Origin: Caenorhabditis remanei
Taxonomy: Eukaryota > Nematoda > Chromadorea > Rhabditida > Rhabditidae
Length of the DNA stretch: 64,000 nucleotides
Reading direction: 5' to 3'
Assembly (NCBI RefSeq): GCF_010183535.1
Contig: NC_071329.1
Location: forward strand, 15,886,879 to 15,950,878
Part shown: positions 34,027-45,206 of the stretch, piece after piece
How the letters are laid out: every line of letters begins with the position of its first letter
Position numbering within the stretch: the stretch's first letter is position 1
Program-made: the position numbers and the translations under genes
Notes under the pieces: model-generated
Database searches by the model: none
The model's input: the letters and a program-made list of their open reading frames with translations, nothing else
Told to the model about the DNA's origin: nothing

Positions 34027-34666
34027 GGTGAGAGGGGAGAGACGAAATGAGAGTAGGGAGAAGAGGGTAGTGTGTGTAGACCTCGGAATAGTGAATGAGC
34101 AAACAAATGAGGAGTTCTCCAGACTATTTGGGTGACGTCTGCACACCATCTGTCTTTTTATTAGGACACATATGTAGACTATACCCACTAGAGATCTCTA
34201 GATTATGCCACAGACTAGATAATTAGACTCATCTAACTCAAACCTGTCGAAAAGGGTCTGGAAACTGTCGGTTTTATGAGTGCATTACTGTGTGACTAGA
34301 CTCATAGTTGTCTATCAGAGCTGTGCTGAAGTAAAATTCTCAAAAAAGGTAGTCGGAAAACGGAAGTTGGGTTATGAAAGCAGAAGTCGGAGGTTATCTT
34401 TGAAAATGACAAATTTTAGGAACACTTTTTCTAGTCATCACTGAAAACGAACTTTGGAATTGTTTTCACACGAAATTTCATCAGAAACACCGAAATTCAG
34501 CCTAAATTTCAGTCGAAAATGGAAAAATGTTCTGTACATTTTAGCCGGAAGTGGCAAATATATTTTAAACGGAAGCCGGAAAGCTCGGAAGTCGGAAGTC
34601 GAAGGAACGAATTCCGCACAGCTCTGGTCAGGAGGGATTGTAACTCTCTAGGGAGTGCCCGTACAA
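34027..34666 (-). other. D4 upstream region and repeat fragments
   Basis: 34030-34310 is the inverted D-type promoter block. 34340-34610 has repeated CGGAAGT/CGGAAGTC units. 34640-34670 is the left half of a Tc1-like palindromic repeat (ACTCTCTAGGGAGTGCCCGT) in which the Merlin element sits. No gene. Confidence 0.5.
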
Positions 34667-34690
34667 AAAATTTTGGCTCTACCGTCCGAT

Positions 34691-34880
34691 CGAGGTTCTT
34701 TGAAATTATCGAGGTCCTTTGAAATTATCGAGGTCCTTTGAAAATAACGAGGTCCTTTGAAATTATCGAGGTCCTTTGAAAATATCAAGGTCCTTTGAAA
34801 ATATCGAGGTCCTTTGAAAATATCGAGGTCCCTTCAAAGTACAGGGGTCCTTTGAAAATATCGAGGTCCTTTGAATGTTA
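34691..34880. repeat. Left subterminal 19-bp iterons of the Merlin element
   Basis: Ten head-to-tail units beginning CGAGGT(T/C)CTTTGAAA. Units 8 and 9 (CCCTTCAAAGTAC, AGGGGTCC) are distinctive and recur in the right-end array, which proves the two arrays are copies of each other and that three units differ in number. Likely transposase binding sites. Confidence 0.85.
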
Positions 34881-35145
34881 TTTGCAAAATTTTTTTCTGT
34901 ACACAGTTTTTTTTTTTTGAGTTGAATTTCGTTATTACATCTTCTGTACTGAAATCATTAATTTCAAACATTCAATCATCAATTTGAATGAAACGGGCCA
35001 GATGGTCGCTGGGAGTGGCAGATGGTCAAACGGCAAAATGCAACAGCGAAAGAATGAAGTAGATGTTAAATTTTCGATTCATAGCAGATGGTGATCAAGT
35101 ATAAAAGCGCTGGCACAGCGGGTGAAAAATCATTGTGAAGGCAAA

Positions 35146-36586
35146 ATGATTTTCTGTTTCATTCTGATTTTTCTTCTTCCGCATCAATTGCTTACTGTAG
35201 AGTGGAGCAATGGAACTCTTTCCAGGTAATTTTATCTGCTTTGTAAACCGTTTTGTAGAAAGTCTTTGCTTTTATTACAGATGGAAAAGAGTTCAGAAGT
35301 CGAGAGTTACAATTGTAGACCCAAGTTTGGTCACAGGACCAAACAGTCTTCTCAATCTAGCGGAGTTGACTACTAGAAACTTAGAAGAGTACATCGGAGA
35401 AATGGATCATCCAACAACTACAGAGAAAGCCCTTGAGTTTGTGGCGACGTGAGTTTAATTATCACACTATTCATTATGTCTCGCAAAATATTTTTCAATT
35501 TTTTATTCCAGGTATGGATTGCTCGCAAACGAACGCGAGTGTGAACAGGACTGGTGTAGCCAGTACATGTCTCTGGTCAAGGATTCCAGTAAAAAAAATG
35601 ATATGCTAGTCTGGCGCTGCTCAACATGCAAAAGCGACGGGATGTCCAGTAAAGTATCGATCAGGTGATACTTTTGTTGTTTTATTAACATTATTACTTC
35701 CTTTCAGAGAAAACTCATTTTTCGAAGGTCTCCGTATTCCGCTCCAAAAAGTATTGTACATCGCAGCTGATTGGATCGAAAATCCGACAAAAACAGCGAA
35801 GGACTCCGCTGCGTACTTCGAAACATCTGAAAACACCATTTCTGATTACCACGAATGGTTTCGGGACATGACACAGCAGTGGTGGGAAAGAGAAGCAGGA
35901 ATGAACAAAAACATTATGCTCGGAGGACCAGGTTTGTGTTTACGAAAAGCAATGAACAACTTAATTTTGTGTTAAGGAACTATTGTTGAAATAGACGAAA
36001 GTGCTATGTATAAGGCTAAATACCATCGGGGCCATATGCTGCGCCGGCCTACAATATGGATATTTGGAATGCTCGAAAGAGGAACTGGAAAAGCCGCCAT
36101 GTTCGTGGTACCAAGAAGAAATCGTCGAACTCTGTTTCCTTTGATCCAAGCACATGTCCGCCCACGTAAGTTGACTGAATAATAACGTGAGGGACGCAAC
36201 TATTTGTTTCAGAAACTCTGATCGTCTCAGACGGGTGGAAAGCATACGGTGGTCTGAAGACACTACAACAAAAATATGATCACAAATGGGTGAATCATAA
36301 AGTTAACTTTGTGGATCCCATGGACCGTCGCGTTCACACGCAAGGAATCGAGTCGACTTGGAATGCATTCAAAAAGTCGGTGAAAAACTTTTATGGCGTG
36401 AAAAAATTCCAACTACAAGGACATCTTTTTTCGTACATGTTCCGGAGATTCCACAATAGAAAATACTGTAGCGCTTGCTGTAGCGCTTGCTGCAGGGAGA
36501 AGAATGCGACAATGACTGCTCCATTTGGAAACGCCCTACAATATTTACTATGTAGGAGGAGCCTGAATGCACGCATGATAACGTAG
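35146..36586 (+). CDS. Merlin transposase (ISXO2-like DDE), 395 aa
   Basis: Six exons: 35146-35225, 35281-35448, 35512-35664, 35708-35931, 35977-36165 and 36213-36586; 1188 nt with every junction in frame and GT-AG. It catalyses cut-and-paste transposition of the surrounding element. The N-terminal half has a Cys-rich patch (ECEQDWC, WRCSTCKSDG), the usual zinc-ribbon position, and a helix-turn-helix-like FETSENTISDYHEWFRD. The catalytic core reads VEIDES (Asp 215), WIFGMLERGTGK, VPRRNRRTL, VSDGWKAY (Asp 278), VNHKVNFVDP and HTQGIESTW (Glu 318), the expected DDE spacing. A TATAAAA box sits at 35100-35106. All residues expected of an active enzyme are present. The first methionine follows a hydrophobic N-terminal stretch that may be untranslated, so the start is less certain than the core. 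Confidence 0.9.
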
Positions 36587-37010
36587 TAACGTCGTTTGTA
36601 TCACAATGTTATATATATATTCATAAAACTTATAAACGATAATAATTGAAAAACTGTTATAAAAAAACAATAAAAAATACAAAAATTCAAACAATATTCG
36701 CTGTTTGCGAGAAAAGTACTCCCAATTTTCAAAGGACCCCTGTACTTTGAAGGGACCTCGATATTTTCAAAGGACCTCGATAATTTCAAAGGACCTCGTT
36801 ATTTTCAAAGGACCTCGATAATTTCAAAGGACCTCGATAATTTCAAAGAACCTCGATCGGACGGTAGAGCCAAAATTTTTCAACTACAAAAATGAAGCTC
36901 GTTATTTTGTGGGACAATCAATGACTTTTTGACACCTCTTGGACACTTTCAGCTGTAAACACTAAAAGGGGATAGAATTATTTCTTTATTCTTCCTTCAA
37001 AAAACTTATT

Positions 37011-38238
37011 TCAAAACAATCCACGAACGAACAAAACAATAAATGAGATGAAATAACAGATTAAAGATACAAGATAACCAAAACAAGTGAACGGGCGTGT
37101 TGATCCAACCGACATCACTTCCATCTTCAGCTTCCAATTTCTTGTTGAACAATCTCGAAACTCGGTGACCACCAATTCAGAAGACTTGTTGAATGGAACG
37201 GTCATATACTTGGAGCAGTTTTTGAATGACCTGAAAAGGAGATATTAGCTCAGCTGAGTTCTTAAAACTGCGCTCCACCAAAATTCCCTTGAAAAAATGT
37301 CTCTTTTTTCTCTGCGTCTCTCAATTTCGCACACAATTTTCTCCGGTTTTGGTAGAGCGCGGTAGTAAAAAAGCGTAGTTAACTAACCAATATTTCCAGT
37401 TTGCCATCATAACATCTGTTCCATTGAGTCTTCTCTTCAAATCGCTAAAAACCATTTTTCTACGAATCCAACAGTCTGACATCAGCATTGTCACACTAGT
37501 CCCAATTTCTCTTCCACCATCCGCTTCCCAGATTCTCGCCAGCTCAACCAACTCATCATTTGTTAGATGCATACTCTCCAACTCCACCGTTTTCACTTTC
37601 TGCTCAGCTAACATCCCCCATATCTCAAGTAAACTTTCCAAATTGTTATTCTGATAAAGAATAACTAATTTATCAGTCAGTTTTGATAGTTGGGTTGGGA
37701 GGGGTGTTTGACCTACACTCAGCTTTAACTCGCCCAGTGGCAAACAGGAATCAGTGATTCTTGGGAGTAGTTTGCTCATTGGAATCGGTCCGGAATTCAT
37801 TGAATTCACATGAATTCTTAGACTCCTTGGCAAATGAAGTGATCTTTGCTTCTTTAGGTTAAACGAAAAATTCTTGACCCGAACCACTTCTACTCTACCA
37901 ATCAAATAAAACATTATTTTATCTCTCGCTCTCTCAAAAGTTACATCTTTTGGGAGAACGCGGGTTTGAGATCCATTGAAAATGATTTTGATTTCATCTC
38001 CGGTGGCTCCCAATTCATATGAGAACCCATTCAAGAGAACATTCCAATCTCTGAATTCTAACGAGTCCAAGTGGAGTGGAGCCAACTTATCGATTTTTTT
38101 CAGGTCCGGGCATCGAGAGGACACATAGATTCTAAAAAATTCAGTATATGCATATGTTTGTTTGTTTTGGAGTAAAACTTACCGTCTATTAGCTTCGAAG
38201 TGCTCGAAGATAGCTTTAGTGCTCAAATAGGTCGTCAT
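37011..38238 (-). CDS. E: DUF3557-like, C-terminal membrane segment, 339 aa
   Basis: Exons on the minus strand: 38238-38183, 38131-37388 and 37230-37011 (1020 nt, in frame). Exon 1 is shorter than usual (56 nt): MTTYLSTKAIFEHFEANRR. Core: SSRCPDLKKIDKLAPLHLDSL, RVLPKDVTFERARDK, GRVEVVRVKNFSF, LPRSLRIHVNSM, DSCLPLGELK and KRRLNGTDV. Last exon: NKSSELVVTEF and a hydrophobic run (GYLVSLICYFISFIVLFV) at the C-terminus. Intron 2 (37231-37387) contains an inverted-repeat fragment also seen at 21.7 and 24.5 kb. Confidence 0.82.
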
Positions 38239-39280
38239 GACGTGGGAGGATAGTAGAGACTGAGAAAACGATATTACGAAAAAAAAACGGGTCGATCGAT
38301 GTCAAGTCTGAACGTCTGATGGGTGAGAACTGAGAGACAGCTGTCCTCTATTGCCTATTGTGTTGCGCTGGTTCGCACTATTGGTGGTGGGAGACTATGG
38401 GAACAACGCATATTTGAACTGGGAAGATTCATAGAAACAGAAGGTCTTAGTCTCCTGGCACTTCGCCCTCTGGTTCGGCCTCCTCTGACGTGGATATGCA
38501 GATGTTGAGTGACTTAGATCTAATCTGTGTCAATTAACACCTGAGAGACTTTCAAGAAATGGAACGGAGCTCTGATATTCTTCGTCTCTCGTCTCCCGGT
38601 TGATTAGATGATGACGCGAATTCTCAATTCGATGGGATCGCATGTTGTCATGGTTCTCAAGATTTCGTTGATCGATCTTTCCGAAAGATTTTTGGGGTTT
38701 CAGATTCAATTCTTCATGAACTTTTGCCTTTTCACGTCACATCTCGCGGAGAGAAACGATGCTACGCATTTGAATGGTATTAATAGATGTGTGTCCTCTA
38801 CGGTAATGATTTGGGAATAAACAACTTGAAATACGGTATTATTGACCAAAAAAGAGCTATAACTCGATCATAAAGTCAAATGTTGAGGATATTTTCGGTG
38901 TTTTTAAGCCCTCCTCTTTGTGATAACGTGGAAACTCAAAATCGGTGTTAATGTTTACCACATGTGTTTCATATTTTTCATATCAAGTAGTTTTATAAAC
39001 GTTAGAAAATGAGTGAAAATACAATGAAAGAGAGAAAAAACAGAGGATATTTCCGCACAATTGAAGAAAAAGACGATACGAAATGGGAAAAACAAAGAAA
39101 ATGAATAAGAAGGAAATAATAAAATTTTAAGTTGAGTTTGAAAAGATTTGGAGTGTATAGATCACAAGTAGAGCTTCGTTTTTGTAGTTGACAACATTTT
39201 TGTACGATAAATTTCTTTGACGATTGATAACTTCTTAGGATGTGCCCGTACAAAACAGTTGTCAACTACAAAAATGACGC
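38239..39280. other. Spacer between E and F1
   Basis: 38480-38550 holds an upstream block shared with the F genes (see separate entry). 38975-39110 is a 3' flank segment shared with 41305-41540 and, inverted, with 61730-61820. 39165-39285 is a short palindrome of the Tc1-like MITE family (GTAGTTGACAACATTTTTGT and its complement). No gene. Confidence 0.5.
38480..38550 (-). promoter_or_regulatory. Conserved upstream block of the E/F group (E copy)
   Basis: The minus strand reads AGGTGTTAATTGACACAGAT, then TCTAAGTCACTC and ATCTGCATATCCACGTCA. The same ordered motifs occur upstream of F1 (about 40855-40960), F2 (about 60078-60170) and at 63893-63990. Conservation between otherwise diverged genes suggests shared regulation. 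Confidence 0.55.
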
Positions 39281-40760
39281 TCAATCGGTCCGTCGCACTG
39301 CAAGCATTGTGTCCAATTTCGCTGAGGCCAATGCTACAAAAATGAGGGCGATTAGCAGTAAAAATATATAACTTAAAAGAACCAGTAGATCTATGAAAAT
39401 ATCAAAAAGGGTTTCTGGTCCAGTAGATCCGATTGGCATCACTTCAAGTTTGATTCTTCTATTCCATATTGGTCCATCTCTCACACTGTACAAAACCAGC
39501 TCGGACGTCTGGTTGAATGGGAACGAAATGCAACGACGATCCATATTGTTTCTGGAAAAAAAGTATGTTTTAAGGTTTTTGACATGATCTGACAACTTGC
39601 GGGTAGAAGAATAAACTTGAAACTTACTGTAGAACGGAATCGTTGAAATTAGCATGGGTTCCATTTGAAACTTGTAGTATTTCGTCAACATAAGAAAATT
39701 CGTCAACACCAGGAAAAACTATCGGTACAATCCGGAATATATTCTCCATTGTCAAGACAGTTCCAATTTTTTTCTGGTTATTTCTCCAATTTTGGATGAG
39801 AGTAACCGTTTCATTACTCGACAAACTAATGTTTTCTAGCACTATATTTAGGCTCTTGCGGTCATACAAAATGCTTCGAATCAAATCTTCCTGTTGTTGA
39901 TCATGGTTAGTCACGAAAAGTATTAATGTCTGAGCGCATCCCAAATACTTTTCGAAACTTGGAGTCTTGGCAATATTCACTCGCAGTTCTCTCAACGGAA
40001 AGCTAGCTCTGTTGATAAAAGGAATCACCCTTTCGAGGTCTAAGTTTCCAGAGTCCAACCTCTTCGTTCTGATTTTCAGGCTGTCTGGGATTACTCCTGA
40101 ATTGCGAATTTTCAAAATATCCACGCGAACTTCTTTTCTGCCGTCCAAAATTGATTTGATCATTTGTGATTTTGATTCCACCTTGTAGCAGACATCAATC
40201 GCCACAATTTTTCTTTTTTTGAGAGTCAGAGATTGCAGATTCAACGGCACTGAGCTTTCAGCTGATCGAAGCGTTGGACAATGGGAATTGATTTCCAGTC
40301 TGAAATGAAATGTTTCGGAAAACATTTAAAAAATGAAAAAAATATAAAAGGATCCACAGCAGTTTTCCACCGTGTTTCTACACCAATAATATACACTTTT
40401 TGTATGTTTTTCAAATCTCAAAAGTTAAAAGTTTTATTTTCATAAACCTTTTTCATGGCACAGTAGCGGGAGTAAGGTCGCGGAAACGCGCTCCGTCGCA
40501 CAAAGGTTGCCATGGTACCAACAAAAAGACTTAGCTGGATGCCAAGTACAAGTTTTACGTTTATTTGTCGTATATTTCAATAAAAACTGCAACGCACACG
40601 CAACGCGGCTCGGAAAAAATTCAAATATTTTCGCTGCGGACCTCGCACTGCTGCGTGGATCCTATTCTTGGTATTGTATCAAAGTAAAAACTAACCGCTT
40701 ATTACCATCCATGTATTGAAAGACAGCTTTCAAGCTGAGGTACGTCCATGGCTTCGTCAT
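39281..40760 (-). CDS. F1: DUF3557-like, C-terminal membrane segment, 335 aa
   Basis: Exons on the minus strand: 40760-40696, 40299-39628 and 39551-39281 (1008 nt, in frame). Exon 1: MTKPWTYLSLKAVFQYMDGNKR. Core shorter than in other subfamilies: SHCPTLRSAESSVPLNLQSL, SILDGRKEVRVDILKI, IPDSLKIRTKRLDSG, FPLRELRVNI, QVSNGTHANF. Last exon: FNQTSELVLYSVRDGPIWNRR, EVMPIGSTGP and a long hydrophobic run (LLVLLSYIFLLLIALIFVAL) followed by a basic tail. The stop codon falls at the edge of a palindromic repeat, so the last residues (AVRRTD) may be a recent addition; F2 ends differently. Intron 1 is unusually long (396 bp). Confidence 0.85.
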
Positions 40761-41770
40761 GATGTGAGTAAGTTTGAAGGCTCAAATATTGTGGAGAGTA
40801 GACAAGAGAAATCGATTCTCACCGTATCGTACACAACGGGAGGAGGAGATGACGGTCTCGTCTTCACGAGGAGGAGATTTGTTTGCGGAGCCTTGAAGGT
40901 GGTGACGTGGATATGCAGATGTTAAGAGACGTGAATCTGATCTGTGTCAATTAACACCTGTCTGACTTTCAAATAATGGATGACAGCAATTTTAGTGATT
41001 ACCCGGCTGAAATATTTCCGAACTCTTTTGGAAGGAAAGGCAAAAGCAATGGAGTACTGAGCTGAAATTAGGGGCATGGTTCATTGATTTATATGTGAGG
41101 AAGATTCAAAACTCACCTCCAATCGTAGTTGCTTAGAATATACCAATTCCTATTCAAGTCGTCCAAAACCTAATGTATAAACCCTGTGTCCAAATCAATG
41201 TCATATTCGGATCAAAGAGAACTCGTTCGTTTTCGGTGATCTCTCCTTCTTATAATAATATGGGAACCAAAAATGGATATTACGGTTGTGTTTCAAAACG
41301 TGAACTTTCATATCAAGTAGTTTTATTAACGTCAGAAAATGAGTGAAAATACAATGAAGGAAAGAGAAATACGGAGGATATTTTGGCAAAATTGAAGAAA
41401 AAATACGGTTAGTGATGTGGTTGCACAAAAGAATTGATAATAAAGTCACTATCCTTAAAATTAAAAATTTTCTGAGATTGCATGATGGGAAACGGTTCGA
41501 GATGGGAGAAACAAAGAGCATGAATAAGAAGGAAATAATAATATAAACAATCGATGTTGTGATACAATCAGGTGTTGTCAACTGTACCATGCTTTGCATT
41601 CATTTGACAACTTGAAAGCACTTTAATGACTCCCTACGGTTTTGCCCACAAAACTAGAGTCATTAAATGCTTCTATTATTTCCGGTTTACTATATTTCCC
41701 ATTTTACCGTGTTAAATTACGTTAAAACTGCTCATAAAGCAAACCACACTCACAATAATTATATTTTGAA
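40761..41770. other. Spacer: F1 upstream block and decayed F 3' flank
   Basis: 40855-40960 carries the E/F upstream block, with the start of F1 close by. 41300-41540 repeats the 3' flank of F1 (AAGTAGTTTTATTAACGTCA, AAAATGAGTGAAAATACAAT) without a gene beside it, so an F copy probably decayed or was deleted here. A minus-strand open frame at 41201-41599 lies over this flank and is not a credible gene. Confidence 0.5.
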
Positions 41771-42293
41771 TGCCCGCGCTTTAGTGCGGGCACCCACGCA
41801 GTGAGGGGCACCCACGCAGTCGACTATATAAGGCGACCGCGCGCCCTCACTCGAGTTTCCAATACCACTTGGTAATTCACTATAATTATTCTCTACTTTT
41901 CGCGGTGTCCCGTGACGGTGTAAATTCCGTCCAGTGCCCGCTATTCACTGACGCTCTTCAATCCGTATAACACGGACAGAAAGGTAAGACTGAGTGTAAA
42001 AGTGTGTAAATTTGCTCCCAAAAACGTCTTCCCCTCATAAGGGTTTTCGTATGTTTTTCTCCCTAAAATTCAATCAATCCCGGAACATCACTTCGGCCGC
42101 TCCATCGGACCGCCCTTTCGTATAATAATTGTTCCTTTATATTCCTTTCAATAAATTGGGATTTGTTCAAACCGTGTACTGTTATCTGCTTGCATAGCTT
42201 ATCACACCGCTACCCTCACCAAACAGACATTACACTTAACTCCCCGGACATGGGTGGGCCCGCCGACGCCCGCTAGACCCACTTGTCCACATG
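41771..42293 (+). mobile_element. LTR-like leader of the BEL/Pao-type element
   Basis: The segment begins with a TGCCCGC...GCGGGCA hairpin, has a TATATAAG box at 41825-41832, an AATAAA at 42150-42155, and ends ...TTGTCCACA followed by TGGTGCAT, whose first eight bases match the complement expected from a tRNA-Gly 3' end plus CCA. These features suit an LTR with promoter, poly(A) signal and adjacent primer-binding site. There is no second copy in the window, so the boundaries are provisional; 41710 is an alternative left edge and 42251 an alternative right edge. Confidence 0.45.
41984..41989 (+). promoter_or_regulatory. Candidate leader 5' splice donor
   Basis: AAAG followed by GTAAGA, a consensus donor about 150 nt after the TATA box. 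Acceptors of consensus type sit just before each downstream ORF: end of acceptor at 43272 (TTTCAG then ATG), 45187 (TTACAG), 48189 (TTTCAG) and 51833 (TTTCAG). Confidence 0.45.
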
Positions 42294-42606
42294 GTGCATA
42301 GAACCGGTTCATTTACCCCTAAAAAGGTGAATGTAATGGTGGATTATCCCGAAAATATTGATTTTCGGCGATAAAATGAAACCAGAACCCAGTCGGTAGT
42401 TTAGTGTCTGTAGGCGAGCAGCTTTGTGATTTCTGGCAGTCAGAAACACTATTTCGGTCACTGAACCCCCTAATTTTCAAATTTCGATGGAATTTTCTAT
42501 ACATGAAACCCGAAGTCGGCGTTGTCCATCGGCGCTGGCATCGGGCGACGTGCATTCTTCGCCGAAAGGCACATATTCGAAGTTGAATCCACAGGAACCT
42601 TCGCTG

Positions 42607-42890
42607 AAAAGATGGCGAAATACTCTAAAAGAGTCGCCCACCAGAAAAAGATGGCGAAATACTCCAAAACGAGTCGCCCAATACTGAAAAGATGGCAAAG
42701 TACTCTGAAACGAGTCGCCCAACACTTAAAAGATGGCAAATTACTCTGAAAAGAGTAGCCCAATAGTCAAAAGATGGCAAAGTGCTCTAAAGTGAGTCGC
42801 CCACAAGTAAAAGATGGCTTAATCGCTCTGAAAGAGTTGCCCAATATATAAAAGAGGCTAGAATACTCCACGAGAGTCGCCCAAACATAT
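42607..42890 (+). repeat. Tandem hairpin repeats, array 1 (seven units of about 40 bp)
   Basis: Each unit has the form AAAAGATGGC, then a short A-rich piece, ACTC(T/C), a 3-6 nt loop, (A/C)GAGT, then CGCCCA. GGCGA pairs with TCGCC and ACTC with GAGT, so every unit can fold into a small hairpin. Units vary in sequence, but the pairing bases are mostly kept. Located between the LTR-like leader and K1. Confidence 0.75.
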
Positions 42891-43272
42891 TCGATCACAC
42901 CTCCGATGGTCCCTGTTCAAAAAATTCGAGTAAACTGCTTCAGTCAATGCTCCCCAAACCATATTCTAGCGAAAAAATCGCCCATTTCTCTCCGTTCCGC
43001 TCAAATTCCGCTCAATATTGCCTAAAAATCCATATTCGTCGATTTAAGGCTGAGCAATAATTTTCAAATTCCCGCGGATTACGGTAGACGAATGCAGGCG
43101 CGGTGTTTGCGGACTGGGTGTAATGCACACAATTGGCGGCAATGACGCAATTCGCGTCGGGCCTAAAAATTTTTTCACGCATTTTCCACCCTTCCCACAC
43201 CAAATTTTTACTTCTTTTCGCGTAAATTTCCTGAAAAAATTAATTATTCTCACGTATAATAATTAATTTCAG

Positions 43273-44992
43273 ATGAGTCTTCACACGGAAAAGTCGAATT
43301 CGACCACCCCAAACATGACGACCGCTCCACGTACGACTTCGATGTCGGCCTCGAGCTATCAGACGTCCCCTCCTCCAGCATACGAGGATTCTAAGGGTGT
43401 AAGTCGGTTTATTCCTTGAAAATTATAAAAATTATCGAGAAACTATCCGTGTTTTGACGAAAAAATTGCATAAATTGGCCAAAAAATCGATTTTTGAGCC
43501 AAAAAACTGGCGAAATCAGTCATAAGTGTAACATTTCAGCTACACAGACTATTAATGGTGCCAATATGTAAAAAGTTAACAAGAATTAACGCCATACCAG
43601 CTAAAAATCCGTCAGAAATAGACGAAATAGTGGAAAAATGCGTGATTTCGAAAGAAAAATCTCTGAAAATTCTGAAAAATGAGCAATACTCGTTCAGTCC
43701 GCTATAATCCTTCAATCGGAAGCCAAATCTGGCACTATCACTAAGTTTTGGCATAATTCCAGCCCGAATTTGATAGTTTTTATCGATTTTCGCTCGAAAT
43801 TTCGAAAAATTCCGAATATTTTCGAAAATTTTCGAAACAATTCGAAAATATAGCGACATAGAGTATCATAGCTCAAAAAGATGCTAATTTTAGCCAAATT
43901 TCGCAACAATTCATTACATTTCAATGAAAACTAAGCCGAAATAAGTCAGAATTCTTCACTTTTCGCTGAAAAATCCATAAAATTCTCGAAAAATTTCAAG
44001 TTTCTCTTTCAACTCTACTGAAAATCAATTATACAGTTAATTTTTTCAGTTCACGTCTCGATCGCTCAGTGTCATCACAACTCCACGCGAGTTCATGTCA
44101 ACTGCTCGACAAAAAGAAGCCATGTCAACCACATCGACATCATCGTCGTCGACACGTGGACCGCTCTCTTTGTTCGAACAGATCCGAGAACATTGTGAAC
44201 GTAAGTAGAGGAAATCAATAAATATTCCGAAATAAAACAAAGTCGTTTTAGCGTTCGCTCGTGCAATCATGGGGAATCCCCAGCTCGGCGACCCCACGAC
44301 AGCTGACAGCTCGACCTCAGCAGAGCTCAAAGAGATCAAGGGCCTCCTACAGTCACTCATCGTTGATGTTGAGACACTCAAAGGTACTATACTGAGCTAA
44401 TTTCGGATATTAACAACGCATTCTTGCAGAGCAAGGGACCGCTCAACCCGAACTAGTGGAACCGGAGGACAGAGAGCCACTGTCAGCAACGGTGTCGACC
44501 GCCATGCGCTTCGCTGGCCACGTCAGACCGCTCGACAGCCGTATCTACGTCCAAATCACCACAGCCACCAAAGTGCTTCACATGCTCTATCAGCCGGTCG
44601 GCGGATACATTCATTTAATGAAATCCAGTACGACCACTATGGAGGCAGCGAACACTGAAGAAGACCGCTTCCTACAGGATATCCAAGCCTGGAGGGACAG
44701 TTGGCTAACTGGCTTGACGTGGACCGCTTACACTGTTTGGACGCCGCCAACAACCCTTTCTTCACTCCCATACACACACATTCGACCGTGTCGCTGCATC
44801 CCAGTGCTCCTTCGAGGCAACGAACGTCACGGAGACCAAAAAACATGCTTCACACGTCGTCTGGGACAGGAGGCGCTATTAGCGGTACTCCACCATCTTG
44901 TGTACGAGGAAGGAACCCTGATGCCGCTCTCACTGAAACTCACGTGGGACACGAATCAGGCGGCCGCTCCCTATCTACAACTCACAGAATAA
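43273..44992 (+). CDS. K1: hypothetical element-encoded protein, 323 aa
   Basis: Exons 43273-43398, 44050-44200, 44252-44383 and 44430-44992 (972 nt, in frame, GT-AG). I do not recognise the family. The N-terminus is Ser/Thr-rich and disordered-looking (HTEKSNSTTPNM, TSTSSSSTRGP), followed by a likely coiled-coil stretch (AELKEIKGLLQSLIVDVETL), then a compact C-terminal region with VSTAMRFAGHVRPLDSRIYV and LEALLAVLHHLVYEEGTL-like helices. The order (disordered, coiled coil, globular) resembles structural Gag-like proteins, but that is inference. The ATG directly follows a TTTCAG acceptor. The first intron is long (651 bp). Confidence 0.6.
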
Positions 44993-45206
44993 TTACCATC
45001 AATTTATTCTATTAAGCCATAAAGGCGTTGTTTTACCTTGTTAACCAATGTCTTTTTCCATAAAGACCACTCATTTGTTTATAACACCTCATTATTGGTT
45101 TCTCTTGTTCAAACTTGGTATAATACCAGTCAATGTATCTTGTCAGCTCACTGAGCGCCCCTCCCATTAATCGTAACCCTGTTACAGAGTGACTAACATA
45201 CTCACC

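Larger units (their letters stand above)
34675..36871. mobile_element. Complete Merlin-type DNA transposon, 2197 bp
   Basis: Terminal inverted repeats begin GGCTCTACCGTCCGATCGAG on both sides. The perfect 8-bp target duplication AAAATTTT flanks it (34667-34674 and 36872-36879). Inside each end are 19-bp direct repeats of CGAGGTCCTTTGAAAATAT type: ten units on the left (34691-34880) and seven on the right (about 36723-36857), in mirror orientation. The right array matches left units 1-5, 8 and 9. The element encodes one spliced ISXO2/IS1016-like transposase. The outer flanks are two halves of a Tc1-like palindromic repeat, so the transposon is nested in an older repeat. Confidence 0.9.

Noticed and set aside
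41201..41599. 132-codon minus-strand ORF
   Set aside because: Lies over a duplicated F-gene 3' flank; low-complexity, no family motif, no splice context.
42607..42890. CRISPR-like array
   Set aside because: Repeats are contiguous and imperfect with no unique spacers, and the genome is animal; the units are hairpins.
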